Shown here in pieces: positions 51,430-63,620 of a stretch of DNA of 64,000 nucleotides. Each line of letters starts with the position of its first letter. Within the stretch, counting starts at the first letter, position 1. Under the pieces are notes generated by a model. The model made no database searches. It had not been told where the DNA came from and saw only the letters and a program-made list of their open reading frames with translations. The stretch spans positions 69,263 to 133,262 of the forward strand of contig VYZB01000282.1 in NCBI GenBank assembly GCA_013397455.1. Reading direction: 5' to 3'. The position numbers were made by a program, and so were the translations under genes. This stretch comes from Crotophaga sulcirostris. Its lineage: Eukaryota; Chordata; Aves; Cuculiformes; Crotophagidae.

Positions 51430-52793
51430 ACAGAATGAGTCATTAATTAAACCCGAATTCTTTGCAAGTGGCTCGTTGCAGCGCTGTGGTTTATTCTTGC
51501 TTGTTCTGCTCCCGCGAGCAATATTTTGGGGTATTTCAGGCTAGACGTTATTTTTACAATTTCACATTTTCTTCACTCTTCCTTCTGCCACAAGTATTCC
51601 TCTAAGAGACAGAAAGTGAAAGGCTCGGTTAAGAAAAACACAGCCACCTCCGAAGTGCTAAAACTGCAATAAACTCATCATCTCTAACAACAGCGGAGCA
51701 TGAAAAGATAAAAAACAGCCTGCCAAGAATGTAGTAACCACCCATTCACTTTTAAATGCTCTCCACACTTCAATGCACAGACCTAATTACTTTTCTGCAT
51801 TCCCAAATCCACTTTGCAGCGCTGCAATCAGAAACCTGGCGTTAAAGTATTTTAGACTCTAAGGATCAAGACTAATTATGGGCCTAAGCTGCACCTTTTG
51901 GTTTCCTTACGAACCAGCCTGCCCCCCTCCCCCAGCCGCTCCACCCCCTTCCCTTCTTTTGGGATGCTTTAAAGCACGCTCCACTAGAAGAAAGGCTGTC
52001 CAGTCTCAGTCGGGGGTGAAGTAAAGAGAGAATAAAACAAAAAGCAACTCAGTCCAATTCAGTAAGCTTCAATGAAGCTGGTATATTTAATGTGAGCCCA
52101 GGGTTAGCCTACAGAATTGTGGCAGAATGCAATATTCTCAACAAAAAAAGATGTGTTTAAAGTCGGGCAAGGCCCCATAAGGCTGTTGTTGGTGTTTAAG
52201 CAGTACACCGAGGTATTTAGCTCTGAGGGTTTCTAAACATTCCAGCTGAGAATAAAACCACAGCTTTACAGTAGCTTCTTAAAGGTTTGGGGGGCTGGGA
52301 ATGTTCCCTCCCCCTTGCATTGAAAAGTCAATAAACAGTAGGAAAGATCATGTCATAACAAAGATGAAGCCACCTATTACAGGGTATAGTGATGGCTAAT
52401 GGCACTATCAGAAGGACTAATCCCATATATTAAATGCTGTAATTGTTATAATAATATCACGATTATTAGAACACCCAGGCGTGGGGCATTTTTCATTTTC
52501 TACCGCATGAAACTGCTGCTGAACATCAGCCCCACCTGTGGTGGGCGCTTGCTAAAATATGGAAATATTAGATAATAATGTCGACCAGGCGGGCAGAAGT
52601 CTGCACCCCAAGTGTATTTTATGATGTGCGTATCTTACTTTTCAAAGCATTTACCAAGCTCCTTCAGGTCATTTTGAACGTAGCTACACTCCTAAAATGC
52701 TTTAACTCATGCTAGACAATTATCTGCAGAAGTTGGCACTGCTGTTTTACCTCTAATAACACTAACAGTAAGAAAAATAAAAATGCAACATAC

Positions 52794-52836
52794 CTGTTGC
52801 TTGTCGCCATACAGCTGGTGAGCCATTTTCAAGGAC
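52794..52836 (-). CDS. Exon-like signal: ATG plus donor, minus strand, gene unknown
   Basis: Read on the minus strand, an ATG at 52826 in a strong Kozak setting (AAAATGG, A at -3 and G at +4) opens eleven codons, MAHQLYGDKQQ, which end exactly at a perfect 5' splice site CAG|GTATGT (last exon base 52794, intron GT from 52793). Two readings are possible. It may be a short first coding exon with untranslated sequence upstream. Alternatively it may be an internal 43-nt exon beginning at 52836 after the acceptor-like TTTTTCTGTCATCAAG, read in another frame (VLENGSPAVWRQAT). I do not recognise either peptide and saw no partner exon in the window. A chance match of Kozak, ATG and full donor is possible, so this is a candidate, not a gene call. 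Confidence 0.35.
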
Positions 52837-53417
52837 CTTGATGACAGAAAAACCCAAAGAAAATATTTAGTTCTCTGAAGTATCCCTCTCTTTCCTGTAC
52901 ACAGATCAAAATAGGCTGGGATTCTTATGAATCCCATAGTTATGGGCACATAAATGTTTTAAAGCCCAGTCCAGTTTAGGATAATCAAAATTAAATAGTC
53001 ATCTGCAGCTGCTATTATGAGGGGAAGGGTTAAAACAACAAGGCGGTCTGCGGGGCGATAGTTCACATGAAGGTTTAAGAAAAATAATAAGGGAGTTAGC
53101 AGAGAGCATGCACATTGGCTTGCAACTACCAATTAACCCTCCTTGTTAGATAGGTAATTTATTCCACTCAGCAGCATCAAATATCAGACAAAAAGGTGGC
53201 CAAAACAGTAATTATCTTCATGGAATTCAAAGGCTTGAAAGCAATAATTCCTAAGAAATAAAAACAGAGTCCTTTTCATAGTATATGCTTCATCTAAAGA
53301 CTGTAATAAGAGCCAGGCCCTAGCTGTGACCCTTTACACTTCAAGGTGAAAAAGTAGGTTAAAGAAAGTAATGGCAATAATCACGGGGCTTTTCTACATA
53401 AAACAGTCTCTGAGTGG

Positions 53418-53430
53418 AGGTCAAAGATCA
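53418..53430 (+). promoter_or_regulatory. DR1-like nuclear-receptor / TCF-like site
   Basis: AGGTCAAAGATCA, close to the DR1 consensus used by HNF4, COUP-TF and RXR heterodimers, and also containing the TCF/LEF-like core AGATCAAA on reading through to 53432. Its location at the edge of the candidate conserved cluster makes it slightly more interesting than a random match. Confidence 0.25.
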
Positions 53431-53537
53431 AACACTCGGGGCACTACCTGCGTCACACAAAGATCTCTTCCACAATAGAAATGAAGAGCAAGACTGGCAG
53501 GAAAGAGCAATAAGACTAATCAATTCTAAAATTATTA

Positions 53538-53560
53538 GGAAAGGAAAGGAAAGGAAAGAG
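53538..53560. repeat. GGAAA short tandem repeat
   Basis: Four and a half units of GGAAA, followed shortly by a 12-base A tract and a purine-rich run to about 53585. Confidence 0.8.
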
Positions 53561-53828
53561 ACAAAAAAAAAAAAGAAAAAGTGGATTTTGAAAAGTCTGG
53601 ATGAGATTAAAAAGAAATGCATCCATTTTCTCCTTAATTTTTTGAAAAAATAAGTCTGAGGATTTCCTGCACTTCACAGAGACCTTCTGTTAGGAATGAA
53701 TGCTAAATATTTCCATTTCATCTTCATCCCCATCTACTAGCTACAGTCTTTTGCACCATCTGAAATGGTCTTTAAATTCTCTTTTGTACCAGTTTGGGCA
53801 CTTTTACAGACAACTGAAGAAGTCGGAT

Positions 53829-53880
53829 TTAATTTTTTTTTTTTTAAATTTATAAAAAATTTAAAATTTAATTTTTTTTT
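53829..53880. repeat. AT-only inverted-repeat-rich segment
   Basis: Runs of T and A arranged as TTTAAATTTATAAAAAATTT then AAATTTAATTTTTTTT; nearly no G or C for 50 bp. It can form several overlapping hairpins. Confidence 0.7.
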
Positions 53881-56800
53881 GTATTGATAAGGCTTTGAAT
53901 GATTTTTGCACCACAGCAAGTAAGATCTCCTTTTTGAGATTGTGTGAGTTATAGGAACGCATATCACATTAAACATCACCAAGTAAAACACACTTCTCCT
54001 GCTGCCCATTCCTCCAGCTGTTTGAGAGTTCAATAGTAGATCCCCACGAGAACGTGTCAGAGCTCTCTGGACCTGCCATACACCCCAGGGTGCGTTGTGT
54101 CAGCGATTTCATAATCAAGGTATTCCTTATTTTTCGCTTGAGAAGGTTAAGGCATGCATCTGGTTGCACGATTTAAACTATTCTTTATTTTATAACCAGC
54201 TTTAAGTCTTACAGGCTACATTTTATCCCTCACATACCAGCCCATTGACTTTACCAGGATTTTTCCCTTTCTTAAGGCTGGGCAGATGCCAAGATTTTGC
54301 TAGAATGGGAGCAAACTGCTCAGCAGTGAGCAGTATCCAGCACCAGCAGATCAGAGGGAACTGCAAGGCATACTTGGACAAAGAGGTTACTTGCCTGGTG
54401 CATTTTTTTTTTCCTTTGGGTTTCCTTGAGTTTCAGTTGTGTAGGTACCCACTCATTCCCTATGATAAATTCTTCCTTACAGTTGAGCCATAATATGAGA
54501 TATTATGGAGATATGGTGGACCCCCACTCCACTCTAAAGTTTTGCTGTGGGATACAAAATTGGTGATATAAAGAAATCCAGACTACAGTGCTCAGGTACA
54601 GTTAGTGTGTTCTTGCTAAATAGGTTACTAAAAATATCATCTTTAAGACGTACAATTGTATACAAATGACATGTAGCATTAATTGGCCAGACTTTTGTTA
54701 GCTGACAAATGACTAAGCTGTCTTCCTGACTTCTGAACAGATAACGGGACAGAAAATTAAAAAAATTAAAAATTAATCATTATATCTCTCGTATCACAGT
54801 GTGGAGCTATTTTACGGGAAACTTTAAAATAAGTTCCATACAATGAATGTTTCCTATTCTCTAGGTAGAATGCAACAACAAAATAAGTGTATGCCACGAT
54901 TCCTAGTTTTTGCAGATGATAGTAATGACAAAATACTTCTCTTATTTTTTGCTACTAGTATGGAATAGTCAAAAACTCCTTGTATGTCTGAACATTTTAT
55001 ACCACATAATCTAATAATTCAGTATAGCATCAGGTCACAGAAGGCTGATTCATCTATCTGACACATTCAGCTATCTATTAGATATATACTAACCCTTATG
55101 CCCATACTGTACAGAGCACATTCTGTAAAAACTGAAGGAAAATATGACTTGACTTTATTTTTTCTAATGGGTCAGAGAGGTCACAGGGGTGAATGACAGA
55201 AACATAGGTGCATTGCTCATCTAATATTTATTATGTTGAGTGCATACAGATTCTGCGAGCATTTTCTGTTTGCTGAACTGCCTCCCCAAGATTTTATGAT
55301 AGGCCAAGAGGATCTGAGACATGAAAATACATTCATTTATTCTACAGTATTACTTCTTGGAAACTTGCAGTCCAAATTTCCTCCACATACAGGTCTTAAA
55401 GCATCCTCTAATGTATGTCACCTCAGATATATCCCTAATTATTAAATTGCTTTTAATGTGTTTAAGTCAAATATTTGCATTTGTTGTCAGATATCAGAAT
55501 TGACTTCCTTGTGATGTAGTTTCAATTAGCAATTATTGCCTGATGACTCCTTAGATAAAAAAGAGGCCTTACTAGCCAGTATGCCAGGAGGTATAATGAT
55601 GGCTACATTGGCCTATTTTTTGAGATCTTGGCCAACTAGCAGAAGGTCACTGAGCCTCATACCATTGATGTGATCTGACTGAGCATGAAGTTAAAATTAT
55701 AGTCTCACAATGAGCTGTGATGTTTTGGGTTGCAATGTTTGCAATTAGCCACAATGTGACCTTCATGTTTCATCCCTTAAAAGCAGAGTTACATTATTGA
55801 TTATTATTCCTGGTATTGCTGTAGTTTATTAGTTTTGTCAGATTTATTTTATATTCAGTTATTTGCCACATGAGAATTATGTGGCAAGTCATGGAGTATG
55901 TGCCACACTTTTTTTTTATTACAGCAGATGTTCCTAAAATAGATATAGGCATCTCTGCAAAAAGCAGCCCCTCTGTGCCAAATTCCAGCTTGTGCTAATG
56001 TGGGAACCCAGTAGGATGAGAGAAAGAGTATAAAGAACCTTTATCCATTGCTACTGGAATGACAGTTTCTGAATTTTCAAAATGCACTGCAGATTGTAGT
56101 GAGTTGTGAAGAGAACAGGAATGGCTGAGGCCAAATCCTGGGTTTGCCCTTCTCTCTGCCTTGCTGTACTCCAGGGCACAATCAGTGCCACTTATTAATG
56201 CAATGCAATCTCTCCCTGACTGGAATGCAGGAATATTTTGTCAAAATCCAACCAGTATACTGTATATTGTTCGGTATACACATACCTCAACAAGTGGTCG
56301 TATTATTGTCCCCAAACGCATTTATTTGGACTATGGTGAAAGTACCTAAATCTGTTACCACATAACTGCTCCTACCACATATCATCCAGTTATTCTTACT
56401 GCAGCTTGCAGCGTCATGCAAAGTTATCTTTTATTCTCCCTCTGTATTGAAGTTGCCACCAAAGCATCTGTTATCATCACATAACGATTTTTTTCTCTAC
56501 TTCAAGGAGAGTTTCAAGTAGGTTTGTTACACTTCAGTAACAACTTCCCTCCTAAACAGTCATTCTATTTAAACCATTTTAGTCTTTGAATTCAACAGAG
56601 AGCAATGTTTCTTGCACCAGTTCCAGCCCCTCCGGTTTCACCAATTATTTTTACATGTCACGCTGTCAGATACTTTGTTGGTGTCTAGTTAGTTGCAATT
56701 TATCTGGTTGCTTTTGTCCAAGTGAGTCAGTTATCTTTTCCAAAAGATCTGTCAGTTTGCCTGGCAGAATATTCCTTTGGTTCCTCAAGTTACGCTTAAG

Positions 56801-57763
56801 CCTGTTTTTCATGTGATATCTGATGACTCAGAGGATTGGCCTTTAAAATCTGTCCTGATGTTTATATCAAAATAAAAATAAGTTATTTTAGAGACTTCTT
56901 GATGAAGCAGGACTGTAGGGCTGAGAAGGGGTGACCTAGTAAGACTGCTAGGACTTGTAGAACTGGTATGACTATCGGGCTTTGCTATGTCCTTGTCTGA
57001 CTGCAGAGGTGGAAGAACTAGTTTGAACTTCCAGGGAAGTTTTGGAGGTAAAATCAGACTCATGACCTTAATTTGAGACTTAATTTGTTTGTCCCCTGTG
57101 TCCTGTGAGTGTGAGCAGAAACACAAACGTTTCTAATGCTGAATTTGGCTATGCTCCCCTGTTTTTCAAAATCTTACTCCATCCAGTACTGTGTCTCTGG
57201 AAAGTTTTCAACATCTTCTGGGAAATGGTGCCATTTCCCTCAACGATGTGAAAGTGCTGTCCAATAGGACATGCTTCTATTTTTAGGAGGAACAACCACA
57301 TAATGGTTAGGAATTCAGATCAGCCTTACAGTTTCCAGGCCCTCACTACAGAAACTGAGCATCCCAAAGCAAGGCACTTGCTGTCGCTGTACCAAGGTGA
57401 GCTGTAGAAAAATCAGAGAATTATTCATGGTAGAGTAATAGCAGGTTAAAATACCCACTCAGCATCTACATTTCAACTTGTATAAAAATAGGAGCTCATG
57501 TTGGAGTAGTTTTGTTTTCATAGAGGTCGGATTGGGCATAGTAGGCTGCAAAGGGAGTGCAGTTTGATTTTGAAATGGGAAGGAAGGAAATGGAAGGAGA
57601 CCAAGATGCTGTACTGGCTAAAGGGGTAACATGGGGTAAGTTTTACTGAGACTCAAGGAGTGGCTCAGAAGCAGTTTTATGTAATCAGTGACTTCAGTAG
57701 AGCATTTATGGGTTTTAATAATATTTAAATAATCAAATTAGGGCTGAAGAAACAATGACAACC

Positions 57764-57790
57764 TGTGTGTACATATATATATACACACAC
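57764..57790. repeat. TG-TA-CA near-palindromic dinucleotide block
   Basis: TGTGTGTACATATATATA runs straight into TACACACAC, a nearly self-complementary alternating purine-pyrimidine stretch with the potential for Z-DNA or cruciform formation. Confidence 0.8.
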
Positions 57791-59654
57791 TAAACTCTCT
57801 CCTTGACAACCAATGATAAACATTCATCAAAAAGTGAGTTTTCTCACCAGAGATCTCCCAAGTTTTGCTTGCACATTACTAATTTCAGCAACTGAAGAAG
57901 ATACCTTCAGGGTAGAAATTCTGCCAATGAGGCTAGGGAGGTAATGAGGTAATAGGTCATGTGTTGTGTGACAAATCAGCTCAGGTTTGGAAGGCAGCGA
58001 TGATACGACCCTATTTGGCAGCATGGGAAGGCAGAGAGATTAGGTTCCACCTGCTGTCAGTTAAGCTTTTGCATCACTTTGCTTATGTTTGCCAGGATAT
58101 CCCTAAGCTGATGCCAATAAAAAGATGAATATGTGTTTTCTAAACTGGATTGTAGCATTTTATAACAAGTTTATTAAGGATTTAGTCCAAGTTCTTCAGT
58201 TATTGCTAAAGATTAAAGTGCATTTCGTTATTGACTGCTAAATTATTCATGTTGAAGTGCACTTACCAAATCTTTCTTTGGCTCATGATATTTTTCTTCT
58301 GCCTTTACAATGATGAGTTCTGGGTTGATTCTCCAGGTACTCGTTCATATTGCTCTGTCCTTTTTGTTTCCCTTTATGTCATTCCTGGCTTCCACTTCTC
58401 ACCTGTGCTTAGTTTGTAGGCATGCAAATAATTGGACTTACAAGTAGAGATGTGCTTCTGTACCTCTTTTCTAGTGGTGTTTGACCTTCTTACGTTGACG
58501 ACAGCCTCTTCAGTGCCAGTTTTGTGGATGTATGGTTTTGGTGTTGCCATCCACAGACCGCGCTCTTGTAAAAATCTTCCTAGTGCAATCTCTGTGAAAG
58601 GAAATTTTCAAACCGTGTTCAAACAATTAATGAAATTCACCTTCTTTATATCACTCGGACTCTTCTGTATATTGAGTTCAATGCCAGTTGCAGTTTCTCA
58701 GCAGTTCTGAAAAAAACAGGTAAATTATGGAGCATTGACTTATTTGAATTATAAAAGCTCCAAAGAGATGTTTATAGACAGTCTGTGGATCTAGCTGTAA
58801 AATAACCATTATAATGAAATCTTAAATACAATGGGCCATTATGTTAAACACAACAAAGGCAGCAGATTAAAAAAAAGGCCTCCTCTTGAATGCAATGCTC
58901 CATAACAGTTATTACATCTGGATCTCGGTGGTTATTGACTTTGAAAGCTGAGGACTACTTTCTGCGAAGTGCTATTATTTGCAATTCTGTGCCACTGAAT
59001 TGTTTTCAGAATCCAGATTGACAGATTGTTCCAGTGATTTTCTGGAAGGAAAAATAAAACTCTTCTCAAAGTCACTTCACCACTTTACCTCTTCTTGTAG
59101 TACCATGGAGTCAGATCTTTCCAGAGATGGCTAGGAAAGAGAAATATTTCCTGAAGCAGGCTTGCCTGTCTGGACAGAAAAAATAATCCACCATCACATC
59201 CCAACTGTTTTCTAATTTCAAAACACATGGAGTCCTCTATTTTGCTGCCTATGCTGACAGCCATGTCAGGCTGCAGTATCAAACAACCCCACTGGAATAC
59301 AGGAATCCCCTGCCTATTGCTAGGATGGTCAAGTCAGCCACTTCCCTCTGTGGGACCACTCTCATATGGTTTCCATGAGCTCTGAAACCTGCAGTCCTAA
59401 AAGAGCCCCACCAAAACCTAAGCAGTCCTTTGCTCACACTGGGGTGCTCAAGGCTTAGTGGCAGTGGAGAATGTTCCTGGGTCATCTTTGCTGATCGGTT
59501 GCACTCCAGAAGGTTTCCAACCTCAGCTAGGTTGAAAATGCCCCTTGTCTCCTCTGACAAGCTTCTGCCTTTATTATAGTCATTTTTTTCCCCAGACACA
59601 ATTACTCATGGGAGGTGTGCTGAGTTTCAAACCCTTTGCCATGGGATACCATAC

Positions 59655-59846
59655 ATTAGATTGGGTTGCCCAGGGAAGTGGTGGCTGCCCCCTCCCTGGA
59701 GGTGTTCAAAGCCAGGTTGGATGGGGCTTTGATCAACACGATCCTGCAGAAGGTGTCCCTGCCCATGGCAGGGAATTGGAAATGGATCATCTTTAAGTTT
59801 ACTTCCAACCCAAACCATTTTATGACTCTGTGTTTCTGTGACTCTG
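59655..59846 (+). mobile_element. CR1 LINE, short 3' tail
   Basis: Only the last 190 bp of a CR1 remain: GGGTTGCCCAGGGAAGTGGT, GGAGGTGTTCAAAGCCAGGT, TGGATGGGGCTTTGATCAAC, ACTTCCAACCCAAACCATTT, and a degenerate terminal repeat of TATGACTCTGTG type. It belongs to the group of the 12640 copy rather than the 14240/63378 group. The minus- and plus-strand open frames here are element relics. Confidence 0.93.
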
Positions 59847-60598
59847 GGTAGCTGCTGAAAGACCCAGGTGTTTGGTCAGCCTTGTTTGGAAAAGGCGGAG
59901 GAGTTCTACAGTCTGCAGCTTTTTTTTGTTTGTTTTTGGTGTTGTTTTCTTGATGAATTTTTCATGTCTGATAGTGGATGGGAAGAAGTAGTGGAGAGTT
60001 CAAGCACTGGCTTACAACAAAGTTCCATTTTACCTGATGATTTGAAAAGGAAAGGATTGGCACAGGAGGGACAGCCTTGTGTTGGTCTGATGTGTTCCAG
60101 CATAGGAGGGCAGCCCAACAAACCGGGATCTTGGTATCCTTTTCATTTGCAGGTAATTTTTCAGCTGGAGTGTAAGAAGGGGAAGATTCACACTCGGTGT
60201 TTCATATTCTCATGTTTGGGTTTTTTAAAATAAACCTGTTTACCTGCACAGGGGCCGTTTGCAGAACGAGCACCCGCCTCGTATATTTCATGTGCAACCC
60301 TGAGGGCTTCCAGAAAGGTAATTCTCATGCTGGGATGAGCTAATCTAGCACAAAATGCTACGCCTGCTTCGTTCTGCTAACAAATAGGCCTCTGCCTGCT
60401 GAAGACTGCCTGACCTGACTTATTATACCTTCCCCATCAGCAGAAAGACTCATATCATCACTGGGCCAAAGGTGAATTGCCTGGAGACAAAGTTGGAATG
60501 AATTTTTTGCAGTCCCATTTCACCAGGCATTCAAACCACTTCATCCTGAGGAGCGAAGACCTTTAACTCTGTCAAATTTATATCTGCTTATAAGGATG

Positions 60599-60625
60599 GA
60601 GCAGGTTCGGCCTGCAAACCTGCTC
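60599..60625. repeat. Short perfect hairpin
   Basis: Arms GAGCAGGTT and AACCTGCTC separated by nine bases. It is not followed by a T-run and has no obvious role; probably incidental. Confidence 0.6.
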
Positions 60626-60998
60626 TGGGTAAACGTAGCAAAACAGGTGAGCTGGGGGAAAGTGTTTTTGTCTCTTCTGCCTTTTGTTCAACAACACTAT
60701 CACCCAGAGGTAGGAGAGGTATGGAAGCTCACTGTGATACTGATACTCCCTGTGCCTGTTAGCATCTCTGGAGCTGCACACGCTGTAAAACATGCTAAAG
60801 CATAAAGATATTCAAATCCACACAAGTGATGGGTTGCGCAAGCAAGGGAAGTGAGGAACTACATGCTCATATTTGGTTTCTGGTCCAGAAAAACATCGAC
60901 GTGTTTCCAGCCAGTGCCATTTTTCCCTTTGAAATGTTGCTTTGTATTTATAGTTTTCTTAATCCCTAAAGCAAAAGAGGCTAATATTCATTTAAAAC

Positions 60999-61036
60999 CC
61001 AATAACAATTAAAATCTCCAATAACAATTAAAACCT
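60999..61036. repeat. 19-bp tandem duplication
   Basis: CCAATAACAATTAAAATCT followed by CCAATAACAATTAAAACCT, one mismatch apart. The unit contains a CCAAT box and a SOX-like AACAAT core, so it doubles those words. Confidence 0.85.
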
Positions 61037-61730
61037 ACAATGAACAACTGCTCTAGCTTTGTTTATTGCACGCATAAATAATCATACTTCAATGAACATG
61101 TTAGTATCTATGATCTCTTCCCAGATTAAGGTTGCCTCGAGACTGCTTGCTTTGGCTACTGTAAATGTGACATGAATTACACTCAGTAAAATGTGTCTTA
61201 CATGCTGGGTTTGAAGTAAATTATTTTCTTCTAATATACCTACACAACTGTCACAAGGAATTACACTGCAGATTTAGTGATGTTAAGTGTCAATTGTAAT
61301 TTGGTGACAGCCATTTTATTGGCTATGCATATTGCTCTGCGAGGACCTGCTTCTCAGTATGGAGGCCACCGTATCATTAAAAACCAGTGATCCTTCACTG
61401 ATGACATAATTTGACTGGCAGAGAGAGGAGCAGTAAGGGGCTTGCTTCCACCTGCATGGAATCTGCTGTGTGTCAAAGATGAATTTGCCTTCAAATTAGA
61501 AACAGCACAGCAGACTGGTGGCTGTGATTTTGCTTGATTTCTTTTAAGGAGTTTCACTGGAATGGTTACTGAGCAGCTGATAGGAGTCTGCTTTAATATG
61601 TCAAACATATATATTATGCAGCCTGTAAACATTTCAAATACTTTTTAGCCACAGTATACACTGAGTTACCAGTGAAATACTTCCAGTTGAATTGAGCCAC
61701 ATGCTTTTTCTGCTCCCCTCCACCCTGTAC

Positions 61731-61760
61731 CATCATCCATCCATCCATCCATCCATCCAT

Positions 61761-61796
<36 letters not shown>

Positions 61797-61830
61797 CCAT
61801 CTGTCCATCCATCCATCCATCCTTCCATCC
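61731..61830. repeat. CATC tetranucleotide microsatellite
   Basis: About 100 bp of CATC units with scattered point variants (CCGTCC, CTGTCC, CCTTCC) in its right half. On the minus strand it reads as ATGG repeats and keeps a frame open as Asp-Gly-Trp-Met repeats; that frame is an artefact. Confidence 0.97.
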
Positions 61831-63377
61831 TTTTGTCTGCAAGCCTGCCTCCGCAATAGGCTCGGGATATTAAATTTATGTGTTAAAAAAGGAAAAAAAA
61901 AGTGTTAACATAAAACCTGTGTTTCAACAGATAAAATAAATCATACAAGCTGTGTAAAATTTAGAGTAAGAGCAGAACTATAATCATACATTCTGAAAAT
62001 TTTATAAAGTGACAATTCAACTTATGTGTTTTATGCTAATACACATAGTGGTAGGTTCTAACAAACTGTGATTCACACATAAAGTAGAAAAGTTGAAGGT
62101 ATTATATATGTAATATCTATTTTTCACATGTACATCTTTATATATACATTATGTACTTATTCTGAGAAAGAGGAAATAGATTCTGAGACTTTCTTAGCAA
62201 ATTTAAATCAATATAGCTGCCTTTCCATTTTCAGTATTTAAATTAAATTTTTTGCTGCAAGGCACTGCAAGGAACAAAGCAAAGTACCTTAAAAGAAAGT
62301 GTTTCCCTAGTAATTTCACCTCATTTCACACCTATTTGGCAGCTTTTCTTAGCCAATTGGTTTCATTGAAAATGCTGACAATGTTCACCCATTAGAATTG
62401 TCCCTATGCTAAGGTGTGCTTTCTCCTTAGATTCACTTTATTAACTTTAAAGGTAGAAAATAACTTTTTTTTAAGACTACCAACATCTCTCAATATATAC
62501 TTTTGTCTATCTCCCGTTTTTTCACACTGCTTGTTCTACTTTTTTTTGAAAAATCTTTGCTGAACAATAAACAGCATAAATTATTCAGCCAATTTCAGTC
62601 CAGTGGCATAAATCATACTCTAGCAGATATGCTACTTATGACAAATGCTTTGTCTAAGAGAAACATACTACTGAAGGTTTAATCAGAAGCTCTAAACATT
62701 TCAGACTTGCTCAATTTTATTCTTGGCAAGAAACACTGTTCTTTCCTGTATCTTCCAAAGCTTTGGGAGAAAGTTCATTTTCCCATGAGAATACTGAGGT
62801 CATTTTTACCCACTCCAGGAAAGGGGAGGGTGTTAATAAAGGAGTTTTTTCCTCAAGAAGAATTCAAATGGGATTGGCAAAACTTCTTGCTCCTGAAAGC
62901 TTGTTTCAGAGACAGGTTTGGATGTTTCAAGTGCTTCCTACGTGATGAAGTATTGTGACTTGCACATTACCCCTTTTGAAAGCATAAAGAGCATGTATGA
63001 AAACAGAATGTTTTATGGGATAAAACGCTTCTTAAGATTTTATTAGCAAAATTTGAAAAAAAAGAAGACAACCTCCCCTCAAAAACTAACACCCTCCTGT
63101 TTTATTCTACTGTTTAAATAAACCCATTAGATGCCTGGGCACAGTTACCCTTCATCTGATTTAGAATCATGGTTTTACACAGCTAGAAGTGTTGAATAAG
63201 TTGTTTATCCAGAACCAAACACTGGGCTTAAATATTAAGTGGGAGTTCCCATTGGTTCTGGGGGATTTTTATGTTTGTTATTAGCTATTCTGAAAATTAT
63301 TTTTGAAGAATATCTGCTTCACTGTTAGCCTTGTCTCTTAGAAGCCTGGAGCCTTATGGAATAACTAAACCATATCT
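61831..63377. other. Gene-free AT-rich stretch
   Basis: Nothing recognised. Confidence 0.6.
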
Positions 63378-63620
63378 CACAGTATCACAGTATCACAAGG
63401 TTGGAAAGGACCTCTGAGATCATCGAGTCCAACCTATAACCCAACACCAACACCAACCCAGCGTCTAAACCCTGGCACTGAGTGCCTCATCCAACCTCCT
63501 CTTAAATACCTCCAGGGCTGGTGACTCCACCACCTCCCTGGGCAGCGCATTCCAATGGCCAATCACCCTTTAAGTGAAGAACTTTTTCCTAATATCAAGC
63601 TTAAACTTTCCCTGACGAAG
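63378..63620 (-). mobile_element. CR1 LINE 3' end, minus strand, relatively young subfamily
   Basis: The reverse complement of a CR1 3' end. Reading from the plus strand: CACAGTATCACAGTATCACA (terminal repeat), GGTTGGAAAGGACCTCTGAG, ATCATCGAGTCCAACC, CTCCACCACCTCCCTGGGCA, CGCATTCCAATGGCCAATCA, AAACTTTCCCTGAC. It matches the 14240-14943 copy almost base for base but keeps an 18-bp segment (63492-63509) that copy lacks. It is the only clearly minus-strand CR1 here. Confidence 0.95.

Larger units (their letters stand above)
51430..53450. other. Candidate conserved noncoding cluster around an exon-like signal
   Basis: About 2 kb of complex, non-repetitive sequence with a scattering of CpGs and many homeodomain-like (TAATTG, TTAATTAA), E-box (CACCTG) and nuclear-receptor-like words. 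No mobile element interrupts it, in contrast with the flanking regions. It contains a plausible minus-strand exon (52794-52836). Conservation is inferred from texture only. Confidence 0.35.
53451..59654. other. Gene-free unique stretch
   Basis: No gene recognised. It contains a short GGAAA repeat (53538-53560), an AT-only stretch rich in inverted repeats (53829-53880) and a near-palindromic TG/TA/CA block (57764-57790). Confidence 0.55.
59847..61730. other. Gene-free unique stretch
   Basis: No gene recognised. The 121-codon plus frame at 59868-60233 is unlike any known family. It holds a 9-bp-arm hairpin at 60599-60625 and a 19-bp tandem duplication at 60999-61036. Confidence 0.55.

Noticed and set aside
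61614..61856. Frame encoding DGWM repeats
   Set aside because: Artefact of the CATC microsatellite.
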